Under the pieces are notes generated by a model that did no database searches, was not told the DNA's origin, and saw nothing but the letters and a program-made list of their open reading frames with translations. Positions 27,283 to 38,249 of a DNA stretch of 64,000 nucleotides are shown here, piece after piece (the first letter of the stretch is position 1; the number at the start of each line of letters is the position of its first letter). The DNA lies in the NCBI RefSeq assembly GCF_002939885.1, contig NZ_MDED01000016.1, forward strand, positions 1 to 64,000, given 5' to 3'. Both the position numbers and the translations under genes were made by a program. The stretch comes from Xanthomonas cucurbitae (GTDB taxonomy: Bacteria > Pseudomonadota > Gammaproteobacteria > Xanthomonadales > Xanthomonadaceae).

Positions 27283-28053
27283 TCAGCCAGCACCGCCGTG
27301 TGCACGGCAGCAATATCCGAACAACTCCACTGCCAAACTGCGCGCTTGTTGCTGCTGTTGTGGAGGCAGCGACTCCACTATTTCATCTTCGGCCTCCAGC
27401 GGTGCCGCCAGATCCGGCGTCCGGGTCGGTGGCTGACGCGAAGCCAGCCGCCAGGCGGCCGCATAGACCGGGTCGGGCGCATGCAGCAGCGGTGACTCCA
27501 CCACCTGCGCCAGGGTCTCGATGGCATCGCGGTCGCCCGACAGCGCGAGCAACTCCAGGTCTTTCACCAGAGCGTCTACTTCGCGCTCATCGGCGGACGA
27601 CAACCTCGCCTGCGTCCCGGCGGGCGCCTCGGCGACGGCGCGCTGCATCACTTGCGCTGCGCGTTGCGCCAACAGATACCGCTTGGCGTCCGTGTCGCCC
27701 TGCGCGGCGGCCGTACGCAACATCGCCTCGATCTGCAATGGCGTGCCTGCCGTGCACCCATCCCGCCCCGGTTGCATGGCTGTGGCCACCACCCCTCGGG
27801 CGATCTGCGCGGCCTGCTCTTGCTGACGTTCGCGGCAGGCCAGTTGTTGTATCGCCGCATCGAACAACCGCTGCGGCACGGTGTGCGACTTCCGTCGCGA
27901 GGACGCCGCCGACGTCTGCGTGGGTGTGGCCTTGCCCCTCTGCGATGGAGACGACTGCGGCACGGGCGACGAGCAAGCGCTGCACGCCAGCAGCATGATC
28001 GTTGCAATCACTCCAGCGCCTGATCTGTGCGGGGAGTGATCCCGGACGCGCAT
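27283..28053 (-). CDS. Putative lipoprotein, unrecognised
   Basis: About 256 aa. The N-terminus is a lipoprotein signal (VIATIMLLACSACSS) with a lipobox Cys in LLAC. The mature protein is helical and has a four-Cys character: CRERQQ, DGCTAG and a terminal CC. Repeated (QA)-rich helices suggest a TPR- or Sel1-like solenoid (AAAQGDTDAKRYLLAQRAAQ), but no clear repeat was proven. ATG 28053 with AAGGGA upstream was preferred to ATG 28074. It lies 33 bases after the parvulin gene and may be co-transcribed with it. Confidence 0.65.
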   Translation of the reverse strand: MRVRDHSPHRSGAGVIATIMLLACSACSSPVPQSSPSQRGKATPTQTSAASSRRKSHTVPQRLFDAAIQQLACRERQQEQAAQIARGVVATAMQPGRDGCTAGTPLQIEAMLRTAAAQGDTDAKRYLLAQRAAQVMQRAVAEAPAGTQARLSSADEREVDALVKDLELLALSGDRDAIETLAQVVESPLLHAPDPVYAAAWRLASRQPPTRTPDLAAPLEAEDEIVESLPPQQQQQARSLAVELFGYCCRAHGGAG

Positions 28054-28086
28054 CGGTTGTGCATCCCTTGGCATCTGTTCTGCCGG

Positions 28087-28959
28087 TTACCGCAGCGCGG
28101 CTTCCAACGCAACATGATCGACGCTCAGCGGGTTGGCCTGACGCAGTTGGGCCAACGTCGTTGCAGCCGCCTGGTCACGCAGTTGCACGTCGATCTGCCC
28201 CGCTGCACTGTCCAAGGTGGCTGGTCGCCGCGCATCGAGACGAATCAGGTGGTATCCCTCCGGGCCGCGCACCGGCGCAGAGACCTCCCCCTCGCCCAAT
28301 CCCTGCACTGGCGCGACGAAGGCATCGGCAAGGTTGCGCTGGAAGATGGGCGATAGCTCGCCGCCTTCGGCGGCCGTGCTGCCATCATCGGACTCGCGCA
28401 TGGCCAGTTCCGCGAATGGCACGCCAGCGTCCAGCTGCTGCTTGAGGTGCTGCGCCCGTGCCAGTGCCTGTGCATCGTTCAACGGTGTGCCACCTCGCGC
28501 ATCACCCTGTGGTTGCAGGGCCACGAACAGATGCCGCAGATGCACCTCGTCATAATCATGCGGGTGCGCATCGAACTGCGCCTTGATCTGTGCGGCATCG
28601 ATCTTGGCAGTATCACGTGCACGGGTCTGTACTGCTTTGGCCAGGATGGCATCGGTGGCCTGACGAATGCGCGCTGCCACCACAGGATCGTCCTGGAGAT
28701 GCTCACGCTGGGCTTCTTGCACCAGTAACAGACGATCGGCAAATTCCCGCACGAACGCAGGATCGGCAGCGGTGGCAGGGTTGATTTCCTTGGGCAGATC
28801 GGCCAGCGCAAGCGCACGATATTCCTGCGCGTTGAGCGATTGCGGACCGATCTGCATGACCGTGCCGGAGGTCGTGATGGCCGCAGCATCTGCACGCAGA
28901 CACGCTGTGTAAATGAGCGCCACCGCAAGTGCACTCAGGGCAAGACGAATGGAAGACAC
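28087..28959 (-). CDS. Periplasmic parvulin-type peptidyl-prolyl isomerase
   Basis: 290-aa folding enzyme with an N-terminal signal peptide (LALSALAVALIYTACLRADA), a helical chaperone-like arm and a C-terminal PpiC rotamase domain: VHLRHLFVAL, FAELAMRESDDGSTAAEGGELSPI, and GPEGYHLIRLDAR. It belongs to the SurA/PrsA class by layout. The Cys in the leader could also make a lipobox (YTAC), so a membrane-anchored form is possible. It lies between the lipoprotein gene and the glycerophosphodiesterase gene, all on the minus strand. Confidence 0.87.
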   Translation of the reverse strand: MSSIRLALSALAVALIYTACLRADAAAITTSGTVMQIGPQSLNAQEYRALALADLPKEINPATAADPAFVREFADRLLLVQEAQREHLQDDPVVAARIRQATDAILAKAVQTRARDTAKIDAAQIKAQFDAHPHDYDEVHLRHLFVALQPQGDARGGTPLNDAQALARAQHLKQQLDAGVPFAELAMRESDDGSTAAEGGELSPIFQRNLADAFVAPVQGLGEGEVSAPVRGPEGYHLIRLDARRPATLDSAAGQIDVQLRDQAAATTLAQLRQANPLSVDHVALEAALR

Positions 28960-29054
28960 GTAGCGAAACTCCCTTGGATAGAACCGACGGCGGCAAACGC
29001 CACCGTCGGGGCGCCGGCCGAGCGGGCCGACGCCGATCGGATCAGACGATGCAA

Positions 29055-30155
29055 TCAGTCGTGCTTGCCGCGCGCGCGCAGATACGCCATGGCCGTCTTC
29101 GGATCGTCAGTGGTAATCAGCCCGAAGGCTTCCTGCCGGACGATGAAGTCGAGGTCTCCGCGGTTATCAGCCGTGTCGCGACCGCCGGCATAGGAAAAAT
29201 ACAGATCCGACAAGGCGTAACAGCAGGCACCACTGTTCTGATAGAACTTGCCGGGCGACGGGCCGTCCGGAATGGCCTGGAACACGCCCACGCGATAGTC
29301 ACGCTCGTGAATGAAGTCGGCATCGCTCTGCAACAAGCCGCCGAGTTGCTTGACGTTGATTTCCATCGTCTGCCTACCGGTATCCATCCACGCCCCGATG
29401 GTCTGGCGCACATTGATCTTGCCAAGCATGTTGGTGGTGAATACCGGGATGCCCACCATCCCGTTACCGTCTGCGCGATAGGCGTCACGGCTGGCGTAGA
29501 GCGTTGCTTTGACTTTGGCGGCGACATAGCTGCCGGCGAGTTCGCCGAACGCACCGTTAGCGGCGTTGCGCACTGCCCGCACCGTTGCCGCGTCCTTGAT
29601 GTCGAAGACCATCGGCGTGCGCAGGTTGTGTTGCTTGTAATAGGCGAACAGCTCATCGACGCGCGGCACGTGATAGCCGGTTGTGGCGCGGCGGTCGGGA
29701 GTCAGCAAGAACAACTGGCTGACCTGGGACCAAGGTGTGACCAGGATCGACGGATTGACACCCTGGTTGGTGATCGGGTCGTATTTGACGCCCGGATGCT
29801 GCTGCCACACCGTCGTGGTACGGCCGAGGTTGTAGTCGTGCAACAGCACAGGCACGCCATCGCTGGTGAGCTTAACGTCCAGTTCGACGCCGTCCATGCA
29901 CTGGTCATTGGCGACCTGCAACGAACCACGCGAGTTTTCGGGCATGTCGGCAATGCCCGCATACTTTCCCCATAAACCACGGTGGGCGAGAACAACCGTA
30001 TTTGAGCCGCCGTTGAACAGGATGGCACGCATCTTGGCGTCCGCAGAGTCACTGCAGGAAGCCATTGCCCATTGCGGTAACGCCGCCAGGGCGACAAGCG
30101 CACCCATAAGCCGGCATGCGCGTGCAAGCGGATGAATCACAGATGAGGCAGTCAT
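29055..30155 (-). CDS. Exported glycerophosphodiester phosphodiesterase-family protein
   Basis: GDPD-type TIM-barrel enzyme: VLAHRGLWG gives the catalytic His and Arg, ADMPENS the metal-binding Glu, and GVELDVKLTSDGVPVLLHDYNLGRTT the Glu-Asp pair and second His. About 366 aa with an N-terminal signal (ARACRLMGALVALAALPQWAMA), so it is periplasmic or secreted. GDPDs release glycerol 3-phosphate from glycerophosphodiesters. Compared with GlpQ the region after residue 200 is diverged (MEINVKQLGG, YYALSDLYFSYAG-like), so the substrate may differ. Start ATG 30155 was chosen over a longer frame. Confidence 0.87.
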   Translation of the reverse strand: MTASSVIHPLARACRLMGALVALAALPQWAMASCSDSADAKMRAILFNGGSNTVVLAHRGLWGKYAGIADMPENSRGSLQVANDQCMDGVELDVKLTSDGVPVLLHDYNLGRTTTVWQQHPGVKYDPITNQGVNPSILVTPWSQVSQLFLLTPDRRATTGYHVPRVDELFAYYKQHNLRTPMVFDIKDAATVRAVRNAANGAFGELAGSYVAAKVKATLYASRDAYRADGNGMVGIPVFTTNMLGKINVRQTIGAWMDTGRQTMEINVKQLGGLLQSDADFIHERDYRVGVFQAIPDGPSPGKFYQNSGACCYALSDLYFSYAGGRDTADNRGDLDFIVRQEAFGLITTDDPKTAMAYLRARGKHD

Positions 30156-30307
30156 TTTGATGATCCGAAGAAGGAGAGAAATGCGAGAAGGCGAGTGCAC
30201 CGATGCGTCGACGCTATCGATGCAATTGCCAGAAGCGCCAGTATCGGTGTCACGGCGACGGGGTGAGTCAAGCCATCCGTGATCGGCGGCGGCTTGTCAG
30301 GAAATTT

Positions 30308-30324
30308 AGTCACGCGCAGTGACT
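30308..30324. promoter_or_regulatory. Inverted repeat AGTCAC-N5-GTGACT
   Basis: Two perfect 6-base arms with a 5-base centre, flanked by TTT and TTAATTG. It lies between the actP terminator and the GDPD start, so it would serve the GDPD gene. Binding protein unknown. Confidence 0.45.
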
Positions 30325-30503
30325 TAATTGTTACACCGCCCGAGCACCGCCCGAATTGCCGGTGCGTTTAGCGAAGCCCACAGCGCGCGGGCAGCGCGAT
30401 ATCCATGGTGTCCACGCGCCGCAATCCAACCCCACGCAATGCCAGTCGCGCCCATCAGGGCGCTGGCGCAGACACCCACCCGGCATTGCACGCTCCAAAC
30501 GCA

Positions 30504-30528
30504 AGACGCCGGCACAAGGCCGGCGTCT
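30504..30528 (-). terminator. Terminator after actP
   Basis: AGACGCCGGC-ACAAG-GCCGGCGTCT, a perfect 10-bp stem, 25 bases after the actP stop; on the minus strand it is followed by TGCGTTTG. Confidence 0.85.
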
Positions 30529-30552
30529 GCGATCCACTCATCCAGGCACCAC

Positions 30553-32277
30553 TCAGTGACCGGAAGCACCACTGGCACCCAGGCCGGTTTCGGCGCGGAT
30601 CTGCTGTGCCTTGAACGCGATGCGCTCGTTGGCGGCCTGCGGGCTGCGATCCAGGATCGAGAACAGCCAGATGCCGACAAAGCCAATGGTCACCGAGAAC
30701 AGCGCGGGCGAGGCGTACGGGAACGGCGCCGAGCCGGCCGCGTTGCCCAGCGTATCCACCCACACCGACGGCGACAGCACCGTGAGCACCAGCGAGGAGA
30801 TCAGGCCCAGGAAGCCGCCGATTACTGCGCCACGGGTGGTGCAGTCCTTCCACAGCAACGACAGGATCAGCACCGGGAAGTTGGCCGAGGCGGCGATGGC
30901 AAAGGCCAGCGACACCATGAAGGCCACGTTCTGCTTCTCGAATACGATGCCCAGCAGCACCGCGATCAGGCCCAGCACCAGAGTGGTGGCACGCGAGACC
31001 TTCAGCTCCGAGCCCGGCGCCGGGTTGCCCTTCTTGATGACCGTGGCATACAGGTCATGCGACACCGCCGAGGCACCGGACAGGGTCAGGCCGGCCACCA
31101 CCGCCAGGATGGTGGCGAAGGCCACCGCCGAGATGAAGCCCATGAACACGTTGCCGCCCACCGCATTACCGACCAGCACCGCCGCCATGTTGGCCGCACC
31201 CTTGCCGCCGTGGATGGTGCCGGTGGCGACATCGGCGAACTGCGGGTTGGTCAGCACCAGCGCAATCGCACCGAAGCCGATGATGAAGATCAGGATGTAG
31301 AAGTAGCCGATCCAGGTGGTGGCCCACAGCACCGACTTGCGCGCCTGCTTGGCATCGGGAACGGTGAAGAAGCGCATCAGGATGTGCGGCAGGCCCGCAG
31401 TACCGAACATCAGCGCCATGCCGAAGGAGATGGCCGAGATCGGGTCCTTGACGAAACCGCCTGGGCCCATGATCGACAGGCCAGCCTTGGCCGCGTCTTC
31501 CGGCGAGGCGCCGCCATTGGCCGCCACCGCGGTCTTCACCCGCACGCCCTCGGCGAACAGCGCCTCGAAGCTGAAGTTGAAGTGCCACATGATGGCCACC
31601 GCCATGAAGGTCACGCCGGTCAGCAGCAGCACCGCCTTGATGATCTGCACCCAGGTGGTGGCGGTCATGCCGCCGAACAGCACGTAGACCATCATCAGCA
31701 GGCCGACCAGGGTCACTGCCACCCAGTAGTCCAGGCCAAACAGCAGCTTGATGAGTGCACCGGCACCGACCATCTGCGCGATCAGATAGAACAGCACCAC
31801 CACCAGCGTGCCGGAGGCGGCAAAGCTGCGGATGGCGGTCGGCGCGAAGCGGTAGCCGGCCACGTCGGCAAAGGTGTACTTGCCGAGGTTGCGCAGCCGT
31901 TCGGCCATCAGGAAGGTCAGGATGGGCCAGCCGACCAGGAAGCCGATCGCGTAGATCAGGCCGTCGTAGCCGTTGGCCATCACCGCGGCGGTGATGCCCA
32001 GGAACGAGGCCGCCGACATGTAGTCACCGGCGATGGCCAGGCCATTCTGGAAACCGGTGATACCGCCGCCGGCCGTGTAGAAGTCCGCCGCCGAGCGGGT
32101 TTTCTTGGCCGCCCACTTGGTGATCCACAAGGTGCCCAGCACGAAGAAGCCGAACATGGCGATCGCCACCCAGTTGGTAGGCTGCTTGTCGGCCTGGCCG
32201 ATGTCACCGGCCGCCAGCGCCATGCCTGCGGGCAACAGGCCGGCCAGGATCAGCAGAAGACGCGAGTACTTGCTCAT
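30553..32277 (-). CDS. actP: ActP, acetate:sodium symporter family
   Basis: Sodium:solute symporter family permease for acetate and similar short acids, in the inner membrane. The 574-aa protein has a cleavable-looking leader ([16 protein letters not shown]), then about 13 membrane segments, with [31 protein letters not shown] near residue 65 as the family signature and [14 protein letters not shown] later. Its start overlaps the yjcH stop (ATGA), and a terminator follows. The neighbourhood with yjcH, acs and a CrbR-like regulator supports acetate as substrate. Confidence 0.94.
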   Translation of the reverse strand: MSKYSRLLLILAGLLPAGMALAAGDIGQADKQPTNWVAIAMFGFFVLGTLWITKWAAKKTRSAADFYTAGGGITGFQNGLAIAGDYMSAASFLGITAAVMANGYDGLIYAIGFLVGWPILTFLMAERLRNLGKYTFADVAGYRFAPTAIRSFAASGTLVVVLFYLIAQMVGAGALIKLLFGLDYWVAVTLVGLLMMVYVLFGGMTATTWVQIIKAVLLLTGVTFMAVAIMWHFNFSFEALFAEGVRVKTAVAANGGASPEDAAKAGLSIMGPGGFVKDPISAISFGMALMFGTAGLPHILMRFFTVPDAKQARKSVLWATTWIGYFYILIFIIGFGAIALVLTNPQFADVATGTIHGGKGAANMAAVLVGNAVGGNVFMGFISAVAFATILAVVAGLTLSGASAVSHDLYATVIKKGNPAPGSELKVSRATTLVLGLIAVLLGIVFEKQNVAFMVSLAFAIAASANFPVLILSLLWKDCTTRGAVIGGFLGLISSLVLTVLSPSVWVDTLGNAAGSAPFPYASPALFSVTIGFVGIWLFSILDRSPQAANERIAFKAQQIRAETGLGASGASGH

Positions 32278-32591
32278 TTGCGCGCGTCCTCCAGGATCTG
32301 TGCGGTCAGTTGGTCGTAGGTGTTGTTGGCGCGACGCACGTACACAGCGGTGATGACGATGGTGAACACCATCACCCCGATCGCGATCGGGATCCCGATG
32401 GTGGTGACGCCGTCGCCGATCGGCCTGGCCAGGAAGGCCTTGTCGAAGGCGATCAGCCCGATGTAGCCGTAATAGGCCAGCAACATCATCACGGTGAGGG
32501 TCCAGCCCAGCGCATTGCGCTGGCGCTTGAGGGCGTGGTACTTCGGATTGGCATCGATCTTGGCGATCAAGGCGTCATTCGAGACGGTCAT
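32274..32591 (-). CDS. yjcH: YjcH, DUF485 membrane protein of the acetate permease operon
   Basis: 105-aa protein with two membrane segments ([22 protein letters not shown] and [23 protein letters not shown]) and the DUF485 signature [19 protein letters not shown]485 proteins are regularly encoded just before actP and are thought to assist the symporter. Here the two genes overlap by 4 bases. Confidence 0.93.
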   Translation of the reverse strand: MTVSNDALIAKIDANPKYHALKRQRNALGWTLTVMMLLAYYGYIGLIAFDKAFLARPIGDGVTTIGIPIAIGVMVFTIVITAVYVRRANNTYDQLTAQILEDARK

Positions 32592-32663
32592 GTCGGTCTC
32601 CAGTGCTGCAAGGGCGGTGCCGCCCCTGCCACCGGGGTGGCAGGGGGAACCGATGAGTGAAGC

Positions 32664-34049
32664 TTAGAAGCTGTACTTGGTGGTGAACTGCAGGCGCGAG
32701 ATGTCGCCGCTGTCGCCGTTTTCCGCGTCGCGACGGCCGTACATCAGCTCAGCGCCCACGTCCACCTTGGGCAACGGCGAATAGAACACGTTGGCACGGA
32801 TGCTCTGCTGCGACTTGCTGGCAAGCCCGCCGGTGTTGGCCAGGCTGTGGTCGTAGTCCACCCGCGAATACATGATGGTGGTGCGCAGCTTGGGGGTGTA
32901 GTCGTGGCGCCAGGCCAACCAACCGGCCCAGGTGCCCACGGCGTGGATGTTGCCATCCACGTCCAGCTCCACGTCCGAGCCGTTGCCCAGGCCCAGGTAG
33001 CGGCCCAGACCCTCGCCGTAGGCCAGCTGGTACCGCAGGTCGTTGCTGGAATTGATGATCCAGCGCCCGCCGCCGGCGATGGCGCCACCGAAGGCGGTGT
33101 CGTTGGTGAGCGCACTGCGGGTGCGGTATTGCCGTGCGATCGCCGACAGGCCGAAGGTGCCCCAGGTCCCCTTCCAGTTGTAGCGCGCGGTCAGGTCCGG
33201 CATCGCACCGTGATCGGCGGCCAGGATGGTGTTGCCACCCTGATAGGGCGTGGTGAGGGTTTCCGGGTTTTCCGCCGAGATGCTGAAGGCGCCACGGGTG
33301 TAACGGATCTGGTTCTGGCGGCTGAATAACGCGCCATCGGTGGGCCCGACGATGTCGGCCGCTTCCGGCAGGATGGAGGCATCGACGAAATTGGACCAGG
33401 TCTGGCCGGCCAGCCAGTTGTTCCAGCTCATGTAGGCATGCCGCAAGGTGCCGCCGTACAAGTTGTTGACCTGGTTGGCCAGCGCGTTGCCGAAGAAATC
33501 CAGTTCGATGAAGCCGGTGAGCTTGTCGCCGTTCTCGGTGACGGTGTCCACGCCCAGGTTGAAGCGCGAGAACTTGGCGTGGAAGTCGGTGTCGGTGCTC
33601 GACGCCCGGCCACCGACCGGCGTCTGCGTCGGGATATACAGATAGCGGCCCACCGCGCCTTCGGGCAACGCGCCGTCGCCGGTGCGGGTGGTCATGAAGT
33701 CGGCCTTGATGAAACCACCGTAACGGAAGGTGGTCCCCGCCACCGCGTTCGGTGTGATGCTGGTCAGCTGGATCGGCCGCTTGCCGGCCGGCAGCGCAGG
33801 CGCCGCAGCAGGTGCCTGGGCCTGCAAGGTGCGCACCTCGCTGACCTGGCTCTGCGTCTGGGCGATCTGGCCCTGCTGTTGCTGCTGAGCGCTGACCAGC
33901 AGCTGGACTTGGCGCTCGAGTTCGGCGATGCGCGCTTCCAGTGCCTTTTCCTTGGCCGTTTGCGCGAACGCAACCCCCGGCAGGAAACTGGCGACCAGCA
34001 CGGCCATGGCCAATGGATGACGCACCAACGGTGCATTACGGTGTTTCAT
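32664..34049 (-). CDS. DcaP-like outer-membrane porin
   Basis: 461-aa outer-membrane channel of the DcaP type. After a signal peptide (AMAVLVASFLPGVAFA) comes a coiled coil (AKEKALEARIAELERQVQLL, residues about 31-70) followed by a Gln-rich linker, as in trimeric DcaP porins. The barrel starts at FRYGGFIKADFM and ends ...RLQFTTKYSF with terminal Phe. It lies 72 bases upstream of yjcH on the same strand, so it probably shares the operon and supplies the outer-membrane route for short acids; that use is inferred. Confidence 0.9.
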   Translation of the reverse strand: MKHRNAPLVRHPLAMAVLVASFLPGVAFAQTAKEKALEARIAELERQVQLLVSAQQQQQGQIAQTQSQVSEVRTLQAQAPAAAPALPAGKRPIQLTSITPNAVAGTTFRYGGFIKADFMTTRTGDGALPEGAVGRYLYIPTQTPVGGRASSTDTDFHAKFSRFNLGVDTVTENGDKLTGFIELDFFGNALANQVNNLYGGTLRHAYMSWNNWLAGQTWSNFVDASILPEAADIVGPTDGALFSRQNQIRYTRGAFSISAENPETLTTPYQGGNTILAADHGAMPDLTARYNWKGTWGTFGLSAIARQYRTRSALTNDTAFGGAIAGGGRWIINSSNDLRYQLAYGEGLGRYLGLGNGSDVELDVDGNIHAVGTWAGWLAWRHDYTPKLRTTIMYSRVDYDHSLANTGGLASKSQQSIRANVFYSPLPKVDVGAELMYGRRDAENGDSGDISRLQFTTKYSF

Positions 34050-34138
34050 GAACCCCTCTCCCCGATGAAGGCCTCGCGCTTTGATGGCGATGCTGTGCGG
34101 AGCGTGAGGCAGTCCGCGCTTCGCAGCCTATTCGCCTT

Positions 34139-34240
34139 TGGTCGTAGCTGCAACGCAGCATTCCACCGGGATGGCAATGCCCGCACCAGGACGCGCAATG
34201 GATGTGCGCTGGCGCACCTGCCTGGTTACGACCATGGTCT
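34139..34240. promoter_or_regulatory. Repeated TACGACCA sites between the porin/actP operon and acs
   Basis: TACGACCA occurs on the minus strand at 34139-34146 and on the plus strand at 34227-34234. The second forms a palindrome with its neighbour: TACGACCATGGTCTAA, with a perfect GACCATGGTC core (34230-34239). The two sites are 88 bases apart in the shared control region of the two acetate units. They are candidate binding sites for the CrbR-like regulator; no test is possible here. Confidence 0.5.
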
Positions 34241-34345
34241 AAGGCGGCGTTGAACGCCGGGACAGAATGGATACGGCACACTGATTGCTTTCCGAGGGCA
34301 GCTGCCGTGCCCTCTCCCGACACGTTCATCGTAAGTGAGGCTGCC

Positions 34346-36289
<1,944 letters not shown>

Positions 36290-36299
36290 CGCGCTGGCG

Positions 36300-36600
36300 C
36301 GCGTTGGGAATGGGGAATCGGGAGTGGGGAATCGTTGAAGCGGTTCCCTGCGACCGGAGGGAATCGGGAATGGGGAATCGTTGAAGCGGTTCCCTGCGAA
36401 CGGGGTGCAGAGGCGGCATGGGGATTGTAAAGACCGTCTCCAGTCCGTCTCTGTTAACCGGTGTTTCGCGGCTTTCCCCGAGCCACCATACGCACCATCT
36501 CTCACCGCTGTTGCTGTTGCCCTTAGTTGTTGATGTCGCTCTTGTGCTTTGCTTCTGCTCTTGCGATTCCCCATTCCCGATTCCCCATTCCCGGCCCCAA
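36300..36600. repeat. GGGAATGGGGAATCG repeats, direct and inverted, between acs and the regulator
   Basis: Two direct copies of ATCGTTGAAGCGGTTCCCTG lie at 36331 and 36377 (46 bases apart), each preceded by GGGAATGGGGAATCG units. An inverted copy, CGATTCCCCATTCCCGATTC..., lies at 36564-36593, right at the start codon of the regulator. The two arms are about 29 bases long with one mismatch, so the leader RNA could fold into a long hairpin with a 220-base loop. Confidence 0.85.
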
Positions 36601-36601
36601 C

Positions 36602-37270
36602 ATGACCACGCTGCTCATTGCCGATGACCACCCGCTGTTCCGCGAAGCCTTGCGCGGGGCGGTGCAGCGCGTGATGCCGGGAGTGCAGTTGTTCGAGGCC
36701 GACAACGTCGATGCGTTGTACACGCTGGCCGATGCGCAACCGGATGCCGACCTGCTGTTGATGGACCTCAACATGCCCGGCGCGCAGGGCTTCAGTGCGC
36801 TGGTGCATATGCGCTCGCTGCATCCGCAGCTGCCGGTGGTGGTGGTGTCCGCGCGCGAGGAGCCCACGGTGATGCGGCGGGCGATCGACCATGGGGCGTT
36901 TGGCTTCATCCCCAAGTCCGCCGATTCGGACACCATCGGCCGCGCCCTGGCCACGGTGCTCGACGGCGAGCGCTGGATTCCCACCGAAGCGCAGCAGCTG
37001 CCGCCCACCGACAGCGAGGAACGCGAAGTCGGCCAGCGCCTGCGCGATCTCACCCCGCAGCAGTTCCGTGTGCTGCAGATGCTGGGCGCAGGACGGCTCA
37101 ACAAGCAGATCGCCTACGACCTGGGTGTCTCCGAGGCCACCATCAAGGCGCATGTCACCGCAATCCTGCGCAAGCTCGGCGTCACCAACCGCACCCAGGC
37201 CGTGCTGATGGCCGGCAAGCTCGCCATCGACGCAGACGGCATCGTATTGCCGCCACCCGAAGAAGATTGA
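36602..37270 (+). CDS. crbR: LuxR/NarL-type response regulator, CrbR-like
   Basis: 222-aa two-component response regulator. The receiver domain has the acidic pair in IADDHPLF (residues 7-8), the phosphorylation site D55 in LMDLNMPG and the conserved Lys in GFIPKS. The output domain is a LuxR helix-turn-helix: LTPQQFRVLQMLGAGRLNKQIA and ATIKAHVTAILRKLGV. In several gammaproteobacteria a regulator of this type (CrbR), driven by a transporter-fused kinase (CrbS), activates acs. The position directly after acs and a CrbS-like kinase at 48-51.5 kb support this identity. The ATG has no clear ribosome site; an inverted repeat runs up to it. Confidence 0.8.
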   Translation: MTTLLIADDHPLFREALRGAVQRVMPGVQLFEADNVDALYTLADAQPDADLLLMDLNMPGAQGFSALVHMRSLHPQLPVVVVSAREEPTVMRRAIDHGAFGFIPKSADSDTIGRALATVLDGERWIPTEAQQLPPTDSEEREVGQRLRDLTPQQFRVLQMLGAGRLNKQIAYDLGVSEATIKAHVTAILRKLGVTNRTQAVLMAGKLAIDADGIVLPPPEED

Positions 37271-37282
37271 CAAGCACCACAG

Positions 37283-37552
37283 CCGCAATCACGCCCCCCG
37301 TAGGAGCGCACCCGGGCGCGACCGCACCCCCGGCCCAAGCGCACTTCAATAGCCGCGCAAACACAGCCCGTGCTACATCGATTCGCTGGCAAGCCCAAGC
37401 GCAGCGCCACGATAACCGCAATCACGCCTCCCCGTAGGAGCGCACCCGGGCGCGACCGCACCCCCGGCCCAAGCGCACTTCAATAGCCGCGCAAACGCAG
37501 CCAGTGCTACATCGATTCGCTGGCAAGCCCAAGCGCAGCGGCGTGATCGCAT
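37283..37552. repeat. 134-bp tandem repeat, two copies
   Basis: CCGCAATCACGCC..CCGTAGGAGCGCACCCGGGCGCGACCGCACCCCCGG and following 80 bases are present twice, 134 bases apart (GTAGGAG at about 37300 and 37434). The copies differ in a few bases. Each carries one copy of the dispersed GTAGGAGCGCACC repeat. The region between 37271 and 37655 holds no gene. Confidence 0.92.
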
Positions 37553-37655
37553 CCACAACCGCAGACCGCGCCGTATCGCAGTTGTCGTTATCACCATTGA
37601 CCATCTGCGCATCACTGGGCAAGGCTCGGCCATTCAAGGGTGCTCTGGAGCTGGC

Positions 37656-38246
37656 ATGGCGCGACGTTTTCCCTGGCTCTGGATGGGCCTGCTGGTGGCC
37701 TGCGCGTTGATCGCCGTGCTGGCCTGGCAGAACCGGCAATTGCGCCTGCAGCAGCAGTGGTTGCAGACGCGCGTCAGCAGCCCCTACGCGGGCATGTACG
37801 TGCCACGGGTGGAGGCCACCGATGCGCGGGGTCAGCGTCACCTGCTGGGCGCACCGCAGGCGCAGGCGCAGGTGCTGTTCTTCTTCACCACCACCTGCCC
37901 GTATTGCCAGCGCTCGGCGCCGACGGTGCTGCGCGCGGCGCACCAGCTGCAGGCCAACCTGCCCGGGCATCCGCAATTGCTTGGGGTCTGCCAGTGCGAT
38001 CCGGCGCAAGCCGCGCGCTATGCGCATGTGCATGGGCTGGATTTTCCGGTGGTCAGTTTGACCGATCGTCGCGCGCTGATGCTGTTTCGCGCGCGCAACG
38101 TGCCGCTGCTATTGGCCATCGATGGGCAGGGGCGCGTGCGCCATTCCCATCTTGGCGTCTTCGATACCACGGAGCGGGTGCAGGACCTGGTTGCCGCCTT
38201 GCGCCGCACGGACGCGCCAGCGGCTTTTGCAACAGTGAGGGAGTAA
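37656..38246 (+). CDS. Membrane-anchored thioredoxin/TlpA-like protein
   Basis: 196-aa protein with one N-terminal membrane segment (LWMGLLVACALIAVLAW, residues 8-24) and a periplasmic thioredoxin fold. The active site is CPYC at 81-84 in FFFTTTCPYC; cis-Pro lies in NVPLLLAIDGQG. Two extra cysteines occur in VCQC (112 and 114), outside the usual positions. CPYC is more typical of DsbA-/glutaredoxin-like oxidants than of reducing TlpA (CxxC variants). It ends 3 bases before the six-cysteine peptide gene, so the pair is an operon and the peptide is the likely substrate or partner. The start has no strong ribosome site (GGAGCTGGC ATG). Confidence 0.85.
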   Translation: MARRFPWLWMGLLVACALIAVLAWQNRQLRLQQQWLQTRVSSPYAGMYVPRVEATDARGQRHLLGAPQAQAQVLFFFTTTCPYCQRSAPTVLRAAHQLQANLPGHPQLLGVCQCDPAQAARYAHVHGLDFPVVSLTDRRALMLFRARNVPLLLAIDGQGRVRHSHLGVFDTTERVQDLVAALRRTDAPAAFATVRE

Positions 38247-38249
38247 GGC

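Larger units (their letters stand above)
30156..30552. other. Spacer upstream of the GDPD gene
   Basis: About 400 bases without a gene. It holds a perfect inverted repeat AGTCAC-GCGCA-GTGACT (30308-30324) in an AT-richer patch, and the actP terminator at 30504-30528. The palindrome lies about 155 bases before the GDPD start and is a candidate operator. Confidence 0.6.
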
